From an uncultured Vampirovibrio sp. (GTDB lineage: Bacteria; Cyanobacteriota; Vampirovibrionia; Gastranaerophilales; Gastranaerophilaceae), in contig CAJTNR010000019.1 of NCBI GenBank assembly GCA_910577635.1, positions 1,689-37,237 on the forward strand: 35,549 nt of DNA, read 5' to 3'. This document shows positions 22,434-29,644 of this stretch, piece by piece; position 1 is the stretch's first letter; each line of letters begins with the position of its first letter. The notes beneath the pieces were generated by a model that was not told the origin of the DNA, did no database searches, and was given only the letters and a program-made list of their open reading frames with translations. Made by a program: the position numbers and the translations under genes.

Positions 22434-24728
22434 ATGAATCAAGGTTTATTTCAATTCAATAATACTATTATAAATGAAATTGTAGAATTTGCCAGCTCTT
22501 CTTATAATTTATTTTTTATTCAAGGTCCCAAAGGATCATCCAGAAGAGAAAGTATTGAAAAAGCAGTAAAGGAACTTGAGATTGATAACCTTGTTTTTTC
22601 TCATTTTTGTTTTGAAAATACTGTAATTGATGATTTTCTGCTTAATTTTTATGATGCACTAAGAAACTTTACCCTCGCAAGTCGAATTTCACTAAAAAAA
22701 TTTGCAAGTAATGATTTTAAAGAAAAAGTAAGTCATTATTTTAAAAGTATAGTTAAAAATTGCATTATTGTTGTTGAAAATTTTGAAAAAGTTGAAAATA
22801 ATATTGAAATCATAGATTTTTTATCCCACCTGGCTTCTTTTGTTAATATTAAATTAGTTATTATTACAGCAAATGAATCCAAGAATCCTTTTGAGGAAAA
22901 AATTGACAGAATAAAAAACTATACTATTACAACAATTCCTAAAGCAGATTTTATAGCAAAACTTGCTATGCTTATTGAGCCTATTGATAATGATCTTAAA
23001 GATAAATTCTATAAAATTACAAAAGGAAGCGAACTCTACCTTAGAATGTGCATTAAGTACTGTTCTACAACAGATGTCACTTTAAAGGATTTAATTAATG
23101 AATTCGATAGGAAAAATATTGAATTTGAAGAATTTTTAGTTTCCAAATTTGTTTCTTTGACTCCAAGTTCTTATCTTGAGCTTTTTCGGATTCTTTGCGC
23201 GATTAATCATCCTGTTAGCAAAGAATTTATTGAAGAGTATAAGTTATCTGATACAAACTATATTGAATACCTTTCAAAAAACTTTCTTATCAGTTTTTTT
23301 AAAGATGAAATTTACGTAAAAGACTACTATAAACAATATATTACCAAGAATTTTTCTTTACATGAAAGAGCGCTTTATTATAAAAATTTGGTAAGAATTT
23401 ATCAAAACGAATTAACCAAAAGCCCGCAAAAAAGGCTTTTAAGACTTTCAAGAGAATCTATTCGAAAAGAAATTGAATTTTTTAACTCCTTAATTCCTTC
23501 AATTAATTCAAAGGGAAGCTCTAATATGCCTTATCTTGGAATTAAAGTCGGGCTATGGAAAGAAGAAACCAAAAAGAAATCAAAATTAGCTGAAAAGCTA
23601 AGCAGAATTAAAGAAAAAAAAGAAGCACTGCAAAAAAAAGAACAAAAGCCGAAAATCACTGCTGAAATTGATAAGAATAAAGAAAAAAACAGACTTTTAA
23701 TTATTGATTTAATTAATCATGCTCACAATTGTGAAAAAAACTTTGATTACACAAATGCTGATAAAGCACTAAAAAAAGCACTAAGTCTTGATTATGACAG
23801 TGAGTTTCGAATTGAAATTCTTATGTTTTTACTAAAAAACTACATTCACTTAAACGAGCTGGATTTTGCACTTAAAGCAGCAAGCGATGCTCTTGAAATT
23901 GCAATTAAAACTAACGATTCAAGAAGAGTGGAACTTGAGTTTTTAATTGCAAAAACAAACAAAGACTTATATAGATTAAATAGAGCAGAAGAAAAATTTG
24001 AGAATATTATAAAAAACGAGAATAATAAAGACAACTATCGATCAATGTCTGCTCTTGAATTGGGAGAAGTTCAAGAAGCAAAAGGAGAGCTCAATAGCGC
24101 AATAAATAATTATAAACTTGCGCTTAATCTTTCCTTAGGCAAGAATAAAGAACTTGTCTGCAAGAGTTATTATAAACTTGCACTTTTGTATGATGAGAAT
24201 TCGGATTATAAAAAAGCAGAATATTATTACCAGAAAAACTACTTAACAAGCTCTGATAAAAAAGAAAATAATTACTACAGCATTTCTCTAACTAACTTAG
24301 CTTCAATATACACAGAACAAACAAGATACCAAAAAGCAAGTGAGTGTTTAAAACTCGCTCTTGAGTTTGATACTTTAAATGAAGATTGGCAGAACATATA
24401 CTTTTCGCAAAAAGAATTAGCAAAACTATATATTAAAATTGACCCGATAAGTGCTCAAGGATACTTTACACAAGCTCTAAAAACAGCTCAGCAAATGAAG
24501 GATAATTTTAAAATAGCACTTGTATATTTTGACAAAGGCGAATTTTTTTACGATACTGAAGATGACAAAAAAGCTCTTATTAACTTCCTAGAAGCAAAAA
24601 AAGCGCTTAGGGATTTATCCAATAACGATGAAAACATTGCACGAATAAAATCAAGAATTAAAGATTTAAGAATAAGACTGGGTAATGATTCTTTTGATTC
24701 AATTATAAAAAACTATGATAAAAACTGA
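22434..24728 (+). CDS. STAND-like NTPase-fold protein with TPR repeats
   Basis: I choose ATG 22434 (764 residues) over the ATG at 22425, which overlaps the -10 box. Residues 1-350 look like an AAA/STAND module. FFIQGPKGSSRRES (27-40) stands where Walker A should be but lacks the GK(T/S) lysine. IIVVENFEKVEN (111-122) is a Walker B-like strand with Glu for the usual Asp, and LVIITANES resembles sensor 1. A Lys-rich linker (about 375-425) leads to TPR repeats to near the C-terminus (for example FDYTNADKALKKALSL, YKKAEYYYQKNYL, YQKASECLKLAL). STAND-TPR proteins are regulators or scaffolds; ATP binding is doubtful here. The 3' end overlaps rsmG by 14 bases. Confidence 0.75.
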   Translation: MNQGLFQFNNTIINEIVEFASSSYNLFFIQGPKGSSRRESIEKAVKELEIDNLVFSHFCFENTVIDDFLLNFYDALRNFTLASRISLKKFASNDFKEKVSHYFKSIVKNCIIVVENFEKVENNIEIIDFLSHLASFVNIKLVIITANESKNPFEEKIDRIKNYTITTIPKADFIAKLAMLIEPIDNDLKDKFYKITKGSELYLRMCIKYCSTTDVTLKDLINEFDRKNIEFEEFLVSKFVSLTPSSYLELFRILCAINHPVSKEFIEEYKLSDTNYIEYLSKNFLISFFKDEIYVKDYYKQYITKNFSLHERALYYKNLVRIYQNELTKSPQKRLLRLSRESIRKEIEFFNSLIPSINSKGSSNMPYLGIKVGLWKEETKKKSKLAEKLSRIKEKKEALQKKEQKPKITAEIDKNKEKNRLLIIDLINHAHNCEKNFDYTNADKALKKALSLDYDSEFRIEILMFLLKNYIHLNELDFALKAASDALEIAIKTNDSRRVELEFLIAKTNKDLYRLNRAEEKFENIIKNENNKDNYRSMSALELGEVQEAKGELNSAINNYKLALNLSLGKNKELVCKSYYKLALLYDENSDYKKAEYYYQKNYLTSSDKKENNYYSISLTNLASIYTEQTRYQKASECLKLALEFDTLNEDWQNIYFSQKELAKLYIKIDPISAQGYFTQALKTAQQMKDNFKIALVYFDKGEFFYDTEDDKKALINFLEAKKALRDLSNNDENIARIKSRIKDLRIRLGNDSFDSIIKNYDKN

Positions 24729-25338
24729 TATATTAAAAAAAAATCTGAATTTAACAATTAATTCAAAAATAGAAAAGCAGCTGTTAAACTGGGAAAAATT
24801 TTTCCTTGAGTATAATTCTCATACCAATTTAATATCAAAAAACGATACTGAGGTTCTTTTTGAAAAACACGTTTTTGATTCTTTATCAATTGTCATATGG
24901 AGTGGTTTTAAGGCGCATACAATTCTTGATGTAGGCTCAGGAGGCGGTTTTCCCTCAGTAATTTTAGCAATTTGTTTTCCTTATATTAAAATTTTTGCGC
25001 TTGATTCAAGGATTAAAAAAATCAATTTTCTAAACCATATTAAAGAAAAACTAAAACTCGACAATCTTGAAGTTATTTATTCAAGAGTAGAAGAACTTGA
25101 TTCTTTAGGGGTTGATTTAGTTGTATCCCGAGCAGTTGGTAAAACTTTAGATATTTATGAACTATCAAAGAAACATTTAAATGCAAAAGGGCAATTCTTA
25201 ATTTACAAAGCAAAAAACTACGAAGCAGAACTTGAAACATTCAAAAAAAAGTACAAAAACGCTCAATTTGAGATAATTCCCTATAAACTTCCCTTGAAGG
25301 AAAATTATAATCGCAATCTTATAATTCTTAAGTTGTGA
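24715..25338 (+). CDS. rsmG: 16S rRNA (guanine527-N7)-methyltransferase RsmG
   Basis: The 207-residue protein has normal length for RsmG (GidB), which uses SAM to methylate G527 in the 530 loop of 16S rRNA. LNWEKFFLEYNSHTNLIS (24-41) is the family N-terminus. ILDVGSGGGFPSVILA (70-85) is the SAM-binding loop, D97 in ALDSRIKK contacts SAM, and VVSRAVG (136-142) is the conserved RA motif. The ATG lies inside the STAND-TPR gene (14-base overlap), so translation is probably coupled. Loss of RsmG gives low-level streptomycin resistance in other bacteria. The purB promoter begins in its stop codon. Confidence 0.94.
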   Translation: MIKTDILKKNLNLTINSKIEKQLLNWEKFFLEYNSHTNLISKNDTEVLFEKHVFDSLSIVIWSGFKAHTILDVGSGGGFPSVILAICFPYIKIFALDSRIKKINFLNHIKEKLKLDNLEVIYSRVEELDSLGVDLVVSRAVGKTLDIYELSKKHLNAKGQFLIYKAKNYEAELETFKKKYKNAQFEIIPYKLPLKENYNRNLIILKL

Positions 25339-25344
25339 TATAAT
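25336..25344 (+). promoter_or_regulatory. extended -10 promoter of purB, predicted leaderless
   Basis: TGATATAAT (25336-25344) is an extended -10 element that overlaps the rsmG stop codon, and the purB ATG follows after 6 nt. No -35 or ribosome site is visible. The sequence TATAATAGTTCTATG is nearly the same as at ldcA (TATAATAATTCTATG). Confidence 0.5.
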
Positions 25345-25350
25345 AGTTCT

Positions 25351-26628
25351 ATGATTGAAAGATACTCAAGAAAAGAAATGGCTTCCATATGGGAGCTTGA
25401 TAGGAAATTTAGCTGCTATTTAGCAGTTGAACTTGCCGTAATTAAAGCACAGGTGGAACTGGGGAATTTTGACAGTGAAGTTTATGATGAAATTAAAAAA
25501 ACTGCAAAATTTGATGTTAAAAGAATAGATGAGATTGAAAAAATTACAAAACACGATCTTATTGCATTTTTAGAAAACGTTAATGAAAATGTTGATAGAA
25601 AATTCTCTCCTTATATTCACAAAGGCTTAACCAGCTCTGATGTTATTGACACTGCATTAGCTTTACAAATTAAAGATGCTTCAATAATTATCAACAAAGA
25701 CCTGGATTCTGTAATTGAAGCGGTGAAGTCTCTTGCTAAAACCCATAAATACACTGTCTGTCTTGGAAGAAGCCATGGCATGGCAGCTGAGGTTATTACA
25801 TTCGGGTTCAAACTGCTCAATTTATTAGATAACTTATTAAGAGCAAAAGAAAGATTCAACTTTGCCCTCAAAGAAGTTCTTACAGGACAAATTTCAGGTC
25901 CCTGCGGAAGTTATTCTAATATTGATCCTGAGGTTGAAGAAAAAACTTGTGAAATTCTAAATCTTACACCTGCAAAAATATCAACCCAGGTAATATCAAG
26001 AGATAGACACGCTTTTTATCTTCAAACCCTGAGTTTAATCGCTTCTGTAATTGAGAGCTTTTCAATTGAAATAAGGCATTTATCACGATTTGAAGTAGCA
26101 GAGGTAGAGGAGGGTTTTTCTAAAGGACAGAAAGGCTCAAGTGCTATGCCCCACAAAAAAAACCCTGTTGCAAGTGAAAATTTATCAGGTTTAGCAAGGA
26201 TTATCCGCTCTAATTCACTTGCAGCCATAGAAAACATTGCTCTGTGGCATGAAAGAGATATCAGCCATTCAAGTGTTGAGAGGATAATTTTTCCTGATTC
26301 TACAATCCTTATTGATTATATGCTTAATCGATTCTTGAATGTGATTGAAAATCTTGTTGTTAATAAAAAAACCATGGTTAACAATACAAACAAATACGGA
26401 GGAATAATTTATTCGCAAAGCTGTTTATTAAAACTTCTAAACCACGGACTAACAAGAGAAGAATCCTATAAAATTGTTCAAAAAGAAGCTCTGGATGCAT
26501 ATTCCAATCAAGGAAACTTTAAGGAAAATATTAAAAAACATTTAAGCCAAGAAGAACTTGAAGAATGTTTTAATGAAGAGAAGTACTTAAAAAATATCGA
26601 CACGATTTTTGCCAGATTCAATCTTTAA
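25351..26628 (+). CDS. purB: adenylosuccinate lyase
   Basis: The 425-residue enzyme of the fumarase/aspartase superfamily performs two steps of purine synthesis: cleavage of SAICAR to AICAR and of adenylosuccinate to AMP, both releasing fumarate. The N-terminal MIERYSRKEMASIWE is typical of the short bacterial PurB. Visible motifs are TSSDVIDTA (from residue 94), GRSHGMAAE (around 140, histidine of the active site) and the signature GSSAMPHKKNP (262-272) with the flexible-loop catalytic serine. It stands apart from other pur genes. The stop lies 42 bases inside the convergent ldcA gene. Confidence 0.96.
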   Translation: MIERYSRKEMASIWELDRKFSCYLAVELAVIKAQVELGNFDSEVYDEIKKTAKFDVKRIDEIEKITKHDLIAFLENVNENVDRKFSPYIHKGLTSSDVIDTALALQIKDASIIINKDLDSVIEAVKSLAKTHKYTVCLGRSHGMAAEVITFGFKLLNLLDNLLRAKERFNFALKEVLTGQISGPCGSYSNIDPEVEEKTCEILNLTPAKISTQVISRDRHAFYLQTLSLIASVIESFSIEIRHLSRFEVAEVEEGFSKGQKGSSAMPHKKNPVASENLSGLARIIRSNSLAAIENIALWHERDISHSSVERIIFPDSTILIDYMLNRFLNVIENLVVNKKTMVNNTNKYGGIIYSQSCLLKLLNHGLTREESYKIVQKEALDAYSNQGNFKENIKKHLSQEELEECFNEEKYLKNIDTIFARFNL

Positions 26629-27426
26629 GTAAACTTTTTTTCCATATGGAATTGTAATATTTGTTTTTTTATGGGTGATATCATCGGTTTTAGCGCAGAA
26701 AACATTAAACAATTTAGAGTATTGATCAATTAAAGGATTAATTTGACTATTATCCAAGTAAAAGTCTCCAAAAATTATTCCTTTAATTTTTTCCCTTAAT
26801 TCCTTATAACGATAAATTTGATACAACATCCTGTCAATTTTATACAAAGGCTCATTCAAGTCTTCAAGAAAAAGGATAATATCTTCTTTAGGTAAATATT
26901 GATTAATTGGAAACAAACTGACTAAACTCGATAGATTGCCCCCAAAAAGCACACCTTGAGTGCTTTTTCCTTTTATAGGAACTAAATTAATATTAAAAAT
27001 ATCTTTTTCTATAATTTCAATATTTCTATCCAAATTATCCAAAAATCCGTTTGTTAACATTAAACCGTGGAAAGTTTTAACATTAGTTTTCTTATTAAGC
27101 GCCATAAGCAGGATTGTTCCGTCTGAACTTGATAAAAAATACTTATCTTTAACTAAACCATAATCAATTCTATCCACAATTCGAATCGCTCCAAAACCGC
27201 CTCGAATCTGCAGGACTAAATCGACGGATTCATCCTTAAAAGCTTGCTCAAAAAAACGAATCCTGTTATCGTCGCTATCGGCTAAGTAATTATTGCAGGC
27301 AGATTCATTGTAATATTTTTTTATATTGAATTTTTTTTCAAGAATGCTAATTTTTTTATTAATTTCATCAATATCTCGAAGGACGCCGCAAGGAGCAACA
27401 AGAGCTATAGTTTCAATTTTTTTCAT
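26587..27426 (-). CDS. ldcA: LD-carboxypeptidase (peptidase family S66)
   Basis: The 279-residue S66 enzyme removes the terminal D-Ala from tetrapeptide stems during peptidoglycan recycling, normally in the cytoplasm; no signal peptide is seen. IALVAPCGV opens the fold, and QIRGGFGAIRIVDRIDY (73-89) matches the RGGYG motif. Catalytic residues are S101 in LSSSDGT, E188 in LFLEDLNEP, and H252 in DDITHKKTNITIPYG. The order Ser-Glu-His is that of LdcA. Some S66 members (MccF) instead cleave microcin C; the context does not decide. The C-terminal 42 bases overlap purB in the opposite direction. The -10 box lies 6 nt before the ATG. Confidence 0.9.
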   Translation of the reverse strand: MKKIETIALVAPCGVLRDIDEINKKISILEKKFNIKKYYNESACNNYLADSDDNRIRFFEQAFKDESVDLVLQIRGGFGAIRIVDRIDYGLVKDKYFLSSSDGTILLMALNKKTNVKTFHGLMLTNGFLDNLDRNIEIIEKDIFNINLVPIKGKSTQGVLFGGNLSSLVSLFPINQYLPKEDIILFLEDLNEPLYKIDRMLYQIYRYKELREKIKGIIFGDFYLDNSQINPLIDQYSKLFNVFCAKTDDITHKKTNITIPYGKKVYLKIESGKNRVDIF

Positions 27427-27432
27427 AGAATT

Positions 27433-27461
27433 ATTATAACATTTTATTAAGAAATGTTAAA
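27433..27461 (-). promoter_or_regulatory. promoter of ldcA, predicted leaderless
   Basis: Minus strand TTTAAC (27461-27456), a 17-bp spacer and TATAAT (27438-27433), then 6 nt to the ATG at 27426. No ribosome site is present. Confidence 0.5.
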
Positions 27462-27503
27462 GAAAAAGAATAAATTAAGCAATTATTCATAAAAAATATA
27501 CTT

Positions 27504-27715
27504 TATATAAATGTAAGAAGAAAAAATTCTACCATCGGGTTATAAGACAACGTTAGTTTATAAGTTGATGCTCTCAAAACAAATAGATTAATGCTAGAGT
27601 TAAGGTTAATTTAAAAAAAATTGCTTTTGGGTTGAGTGGACTATTAACAATAGCCATAGGAGAACAAACAAGTTTTTAGGTCTTCTTTAATTAGAAGGCC
27701 TAATTTCTTATTAAT
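27504..27715 (+). ncRNA. candidate structured RNA (6S-like rod?)
   Basis: The gap 27427-27815 has no gene. Within it, a possible promoter (TTATTC 27483-27488, 17 bp, TATAAA 27506-27511) precedes a stretch ending in a hairpin. TTAGGTCTTCT (27676-27686) pairs with AGAAGGCCTAA (27693-27703), with one G-U, followed by a T-rich tail. The 5' end AAGAAGA (27515-27521) can instead pair with TCTTCTT (27681-27687) and its following A-run with TTTTT (27673-27677), closing a long rod of about 170 nt. Size and rod shape recall 6S RNA, but I cannot identify signature sequences. An attenuator leader for the downstream gene is the alternative. Confidence 0.3.
27676..27703 (+). terminator. hairpin with T-rich tail in intergenic region
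   Basis: An 11-bp stem with one G-U pair and a 6-nt loop (TTAATT), followed by TTTCTTATTAATTGTTT. It would end a transcript that starts in the ldcA upstream region, before the separate promoter of the gene at 27816. Confidence 0.5.
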
Positions 27716-27754
27716 TGTTTATTTTTGTTAACAAAATTAAAACTATAGGCAATT

Positions 27755-27782
27755 TTGTTTGGGAAAAATACTTTATTATAAT
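27755..27782 (+). promoter_or_regulatory. promoter of 118-residue protein gene
   Basis: TTGTTT (27755-27760), a 16-bp spacer and TATAAT (27777-27782). The leader is about 26 nt with GAGACGG as ribosome site. A 14-bp perfect palindrome TTTTGTTAACAAAA lies upstream at 27723-27736. Confidence 0.55.
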
Positions 27783-27815
27783 ATAGAATTAATTTAAAGA
27801 GACGGATAAAAGACT

Positions 27816-28172
27816 ATGAGTATTGACGCACTAAAATTTGGGAGTTTAGCTAACAATCAATATTACCCGATTCAAAAAACAGGAGTGAACTATAAGCCTT
27901 ATCAAGGACAGGGTCAAAAACAATACACTCCTCAAATCGGAGGATATTCGACACAGGATTTAGAAACCGCACTTCAAGTTGCAAACGGGAACTATAATAT
28001 TAACCCCGCAAAAAGCACAGGAGCCAATTTCTTTACATCAAAACCTCAAGATATAAGAGGTGCAGGCTGGGAAGGATTCTCAACACAAAGTTATACAGGG
28101 ACAGGAGAATTGAGTCCCGTTGTTGAAGGAAGAGAAGATTCTTTGAATTTATTAAAAGATTATTATGCTTAA
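27816..28172 (+). CDS. small Tyr/Gln/Gly-rich hypothetical protein
   Basis: This 118-residue protein has no signal peptide, membrane segment or known domain. The N-terminal MSIDALKFGSLANNQYYPIQK is followed by a low-complexity stretch rich in Gln, Tyr and Gly (about 28-46) and a C-terminal part with STQSYTGTGELSP. The opening motif, with 'Met-x-Ile ... NNQYY', faintly recalls the N-termini of the GH13-operon proteins. It has its own promoter and is followed by a strong terminator, so it is monocistronic and possibly well expressed. Function unknown. Confidence 0.7.
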   Translation: MSIDALKFGSLANNQYYPIQKTGVNYKPYQGQGQKQYTPQIGGYSTQDLETALQVANGNYNINPAKSTGANFFTSKPQDIRGAGWEGFSTQSYTGTGELSPVVEGREDSLNLLKDYYA

Positions 28173-28174
28173 AG

Positions 28175-28205
28175 AAAAAGACCATTTGTAAAAAATGGTC
28201 TTTTT
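28175..28205. terminator. bidirectional terminator
   Basis: AAAAAGACCATTT (28175-28187) and AAATGGTCTTTTT (28193-28205) are perfect complements with a 5-nt loop. The hairpin lies between the convergent genes ending at 28172 and 28225. Confidence 0.88.
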
Positions 28206-28224
28206 TATCCTTGGTTTATAATGT

Positions 28225-28968
28225 TTAGCTAAATACCTTGAATGTTGATTCGACATTGTCATCAATTACTTTAGAAACACTCTCAATTTCTGTTTGAATA
28301 GCTTGTCTTTCAGTTTCAAGCTGGTCTAGTCTCAATTCAAGTTTTTTATCTAGTTTTTGAAGTTTTGTCTGTGTTTTTTGAAAATCCGCTTCAGCCTGAG
28401 CATCATCACTTGTGTCCAGCTCTTCTGTCATAGCACCTGTTCCCATTGTTTCCCAGCCTTGAGGAGATGACAACCCCCAGGAGTTATCTTTTTGCTGCTC
28501 CCACTTAGAAAACAGATAAACACCTTCTTTTATTGAATTCTGAAATAAGTCAACATCATCAAGATTCTCAGCAATAATAAAATCTGTTGCTTGAAACTTG
28601 GGCTGTCCATCTTGATCCAGATCGGTATTCATCAACTGGGCTTTTTCTTCTTCTGAACCTACGACAATTTTTCCTGTCTGTGTTACAAGGTAATATTTTT
28701 CCTGCGAATTTGCAGTTGATCCCTGCTGTTGATTTATAAAATTTTTATAATTTTGATATGTTAAATCAATTTTCTTAGCGCCAGATCCATCATTATAGCT
28801 ATACATTATTTTTCTATTTGCCATTTTATCCTGATACTCATTGGAAGCATCAGAGAGCTTATTTGCAACTTGAAGCCTTTGGAAGCTTATTTGCTGAGCT
28901 TGATACTCAGTATTGCTCTTCCTGCCTGTTAATTGTAAAAATCTGGCTTGACTGGCTGAAAGCCCCAT
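28225..28968 (-). CDS. coiled-coil protein with N-terminal 'SASQAR' motif
   Basis: The 247-residue protein has no signal peptide. The N-terminus MGLSASQARFLQLTGRK is followed by a Gln-rich amphipathic helix (residues 18-50). I recall similar N-termini in many proteins of gut Melainabacteria, but could not check this. The middle (about 55-180) has mixed strands with KYYLVTQTGKIVVG and Asp-rich segments. Residues 190-240 form a clear coiled coil (KLQKLDKKLELRLDQLETERQAI). A structural or exported, type-III-like substrate is one possibility; nothing nearby supports it. The ribosome site AAGGAG is strong. Confidence 0.75.
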   Translation of the reverse strand: MGLSASQARFLQLTGRKSNTEYQAQQISFQRLQVANKLSDASNEYQDKMANRKIMYSYNDGSGAKKIDLTYQNYKNFINQQQGSTANSQEKYYLVTQTGKIVVGSEEEKAQLMNTDLDQDGQPKFQATDFIIAENLDDVDLFQNSIKEGVYLFSKWEQQKDNSWGLSSPQGWETMGTGAMTEELDTSDDAQAEADFQKTQTKLQKLDKKLELRLDQLETERQAIQTEIESVSKVIDDNVESTFKVFS

Positions 28969-29134
28969 TACATTATTCTCCTTATAATGTCTCTATATTA
29001 TTCCAGTCGGACAAATTGGATAAAAACTTTAGGAAATTAACAATCCTTGTAACAATAATTTACAAACTGCCTTTTAAGTTAATAGTCTTATATCCAATGG
29101 ATTATTTAAACTTTTACAATAACATTTGAGTATT

Positions 29135-29644
29135 ATGAAAAAACAATTATTAATTATTTCAGGGTTATTTTTATTTCTATTCTCAGCAGCTCCTGCTGTT
29201 CAAAAAGTTTACTTGCAGCAAGGTGCAAGAATGCCTAACTACAATTACAACTATTATCGTCCTTACAGACCTGTATACAATCCTTATACCAATCGATACA
29301 ACCCTTATTATTCGAACGATATAAGAAGAATAAACAGATATCGTATGTTAAGACGTTTTGAAAGACAGAGATTAAGAAACAATTGGGGCAATTATTTAAC
29401 CTGGAACAGAAATAAAAACGGAGCCTTAAGCGGCTACAGCGTTCCAATTAAAGATGATATATACCAGCAGATGGGTATAACTCCCTACAATCAAGCACCC
29501 AAACAAAGCTCTAAATCGCCCAATTGTAATACTGATTTATTCTCTTCTCCTCAAGGTAACGAAATGTATTACACAAACGGAGAAAAAAGCGTTGATTTAA
29601 GCGGTGCAACAGGTAAAACCGGTGTTACAATAATTTATGACTAG
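29135..29644 (+). CDS. secreted Tyr/Asn/Arg-rich protein
   Basis: I choose ATG 29135 (169 residues) over the TTG three codons upstream. MKKQLLIISGLFLFLFSAAPA is a clean signal peptide. The mature N-terminal part is dense in Tyr, Asn, Pro and Arg (YNYNYYRPYRPVYNPYTN, then RRINRYRMLRRFERQRLRNN), giving a strongly basic, probably unstructured region. The C-terminal third is polar with one Cys. Such composition suggests a cell-envelope or surface-binding protein, but I recognise no family. No Shine-Dalgarno is present; TACAAT at 29115-29120 would give a leader of only about 8 nt. The stop overlaps the convergent bamA stop by 4 bases. Confidence 0.72.
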   Translation: MKKQLLIISGLFLFLFSAAPAVQKVYLQQGARMPNYNYNYYRPYRPVYNPYTNRYNPYYSNDIRRINRYRMLRRFERQRLRNNWGNYLTWNRNKNGALSGYSVPIKDDIYQQMGITPYNQAPKQSSKSPNCNTDLFSSPQGNEMYYTNGEKSVDLSGATGKTGVTIIYD

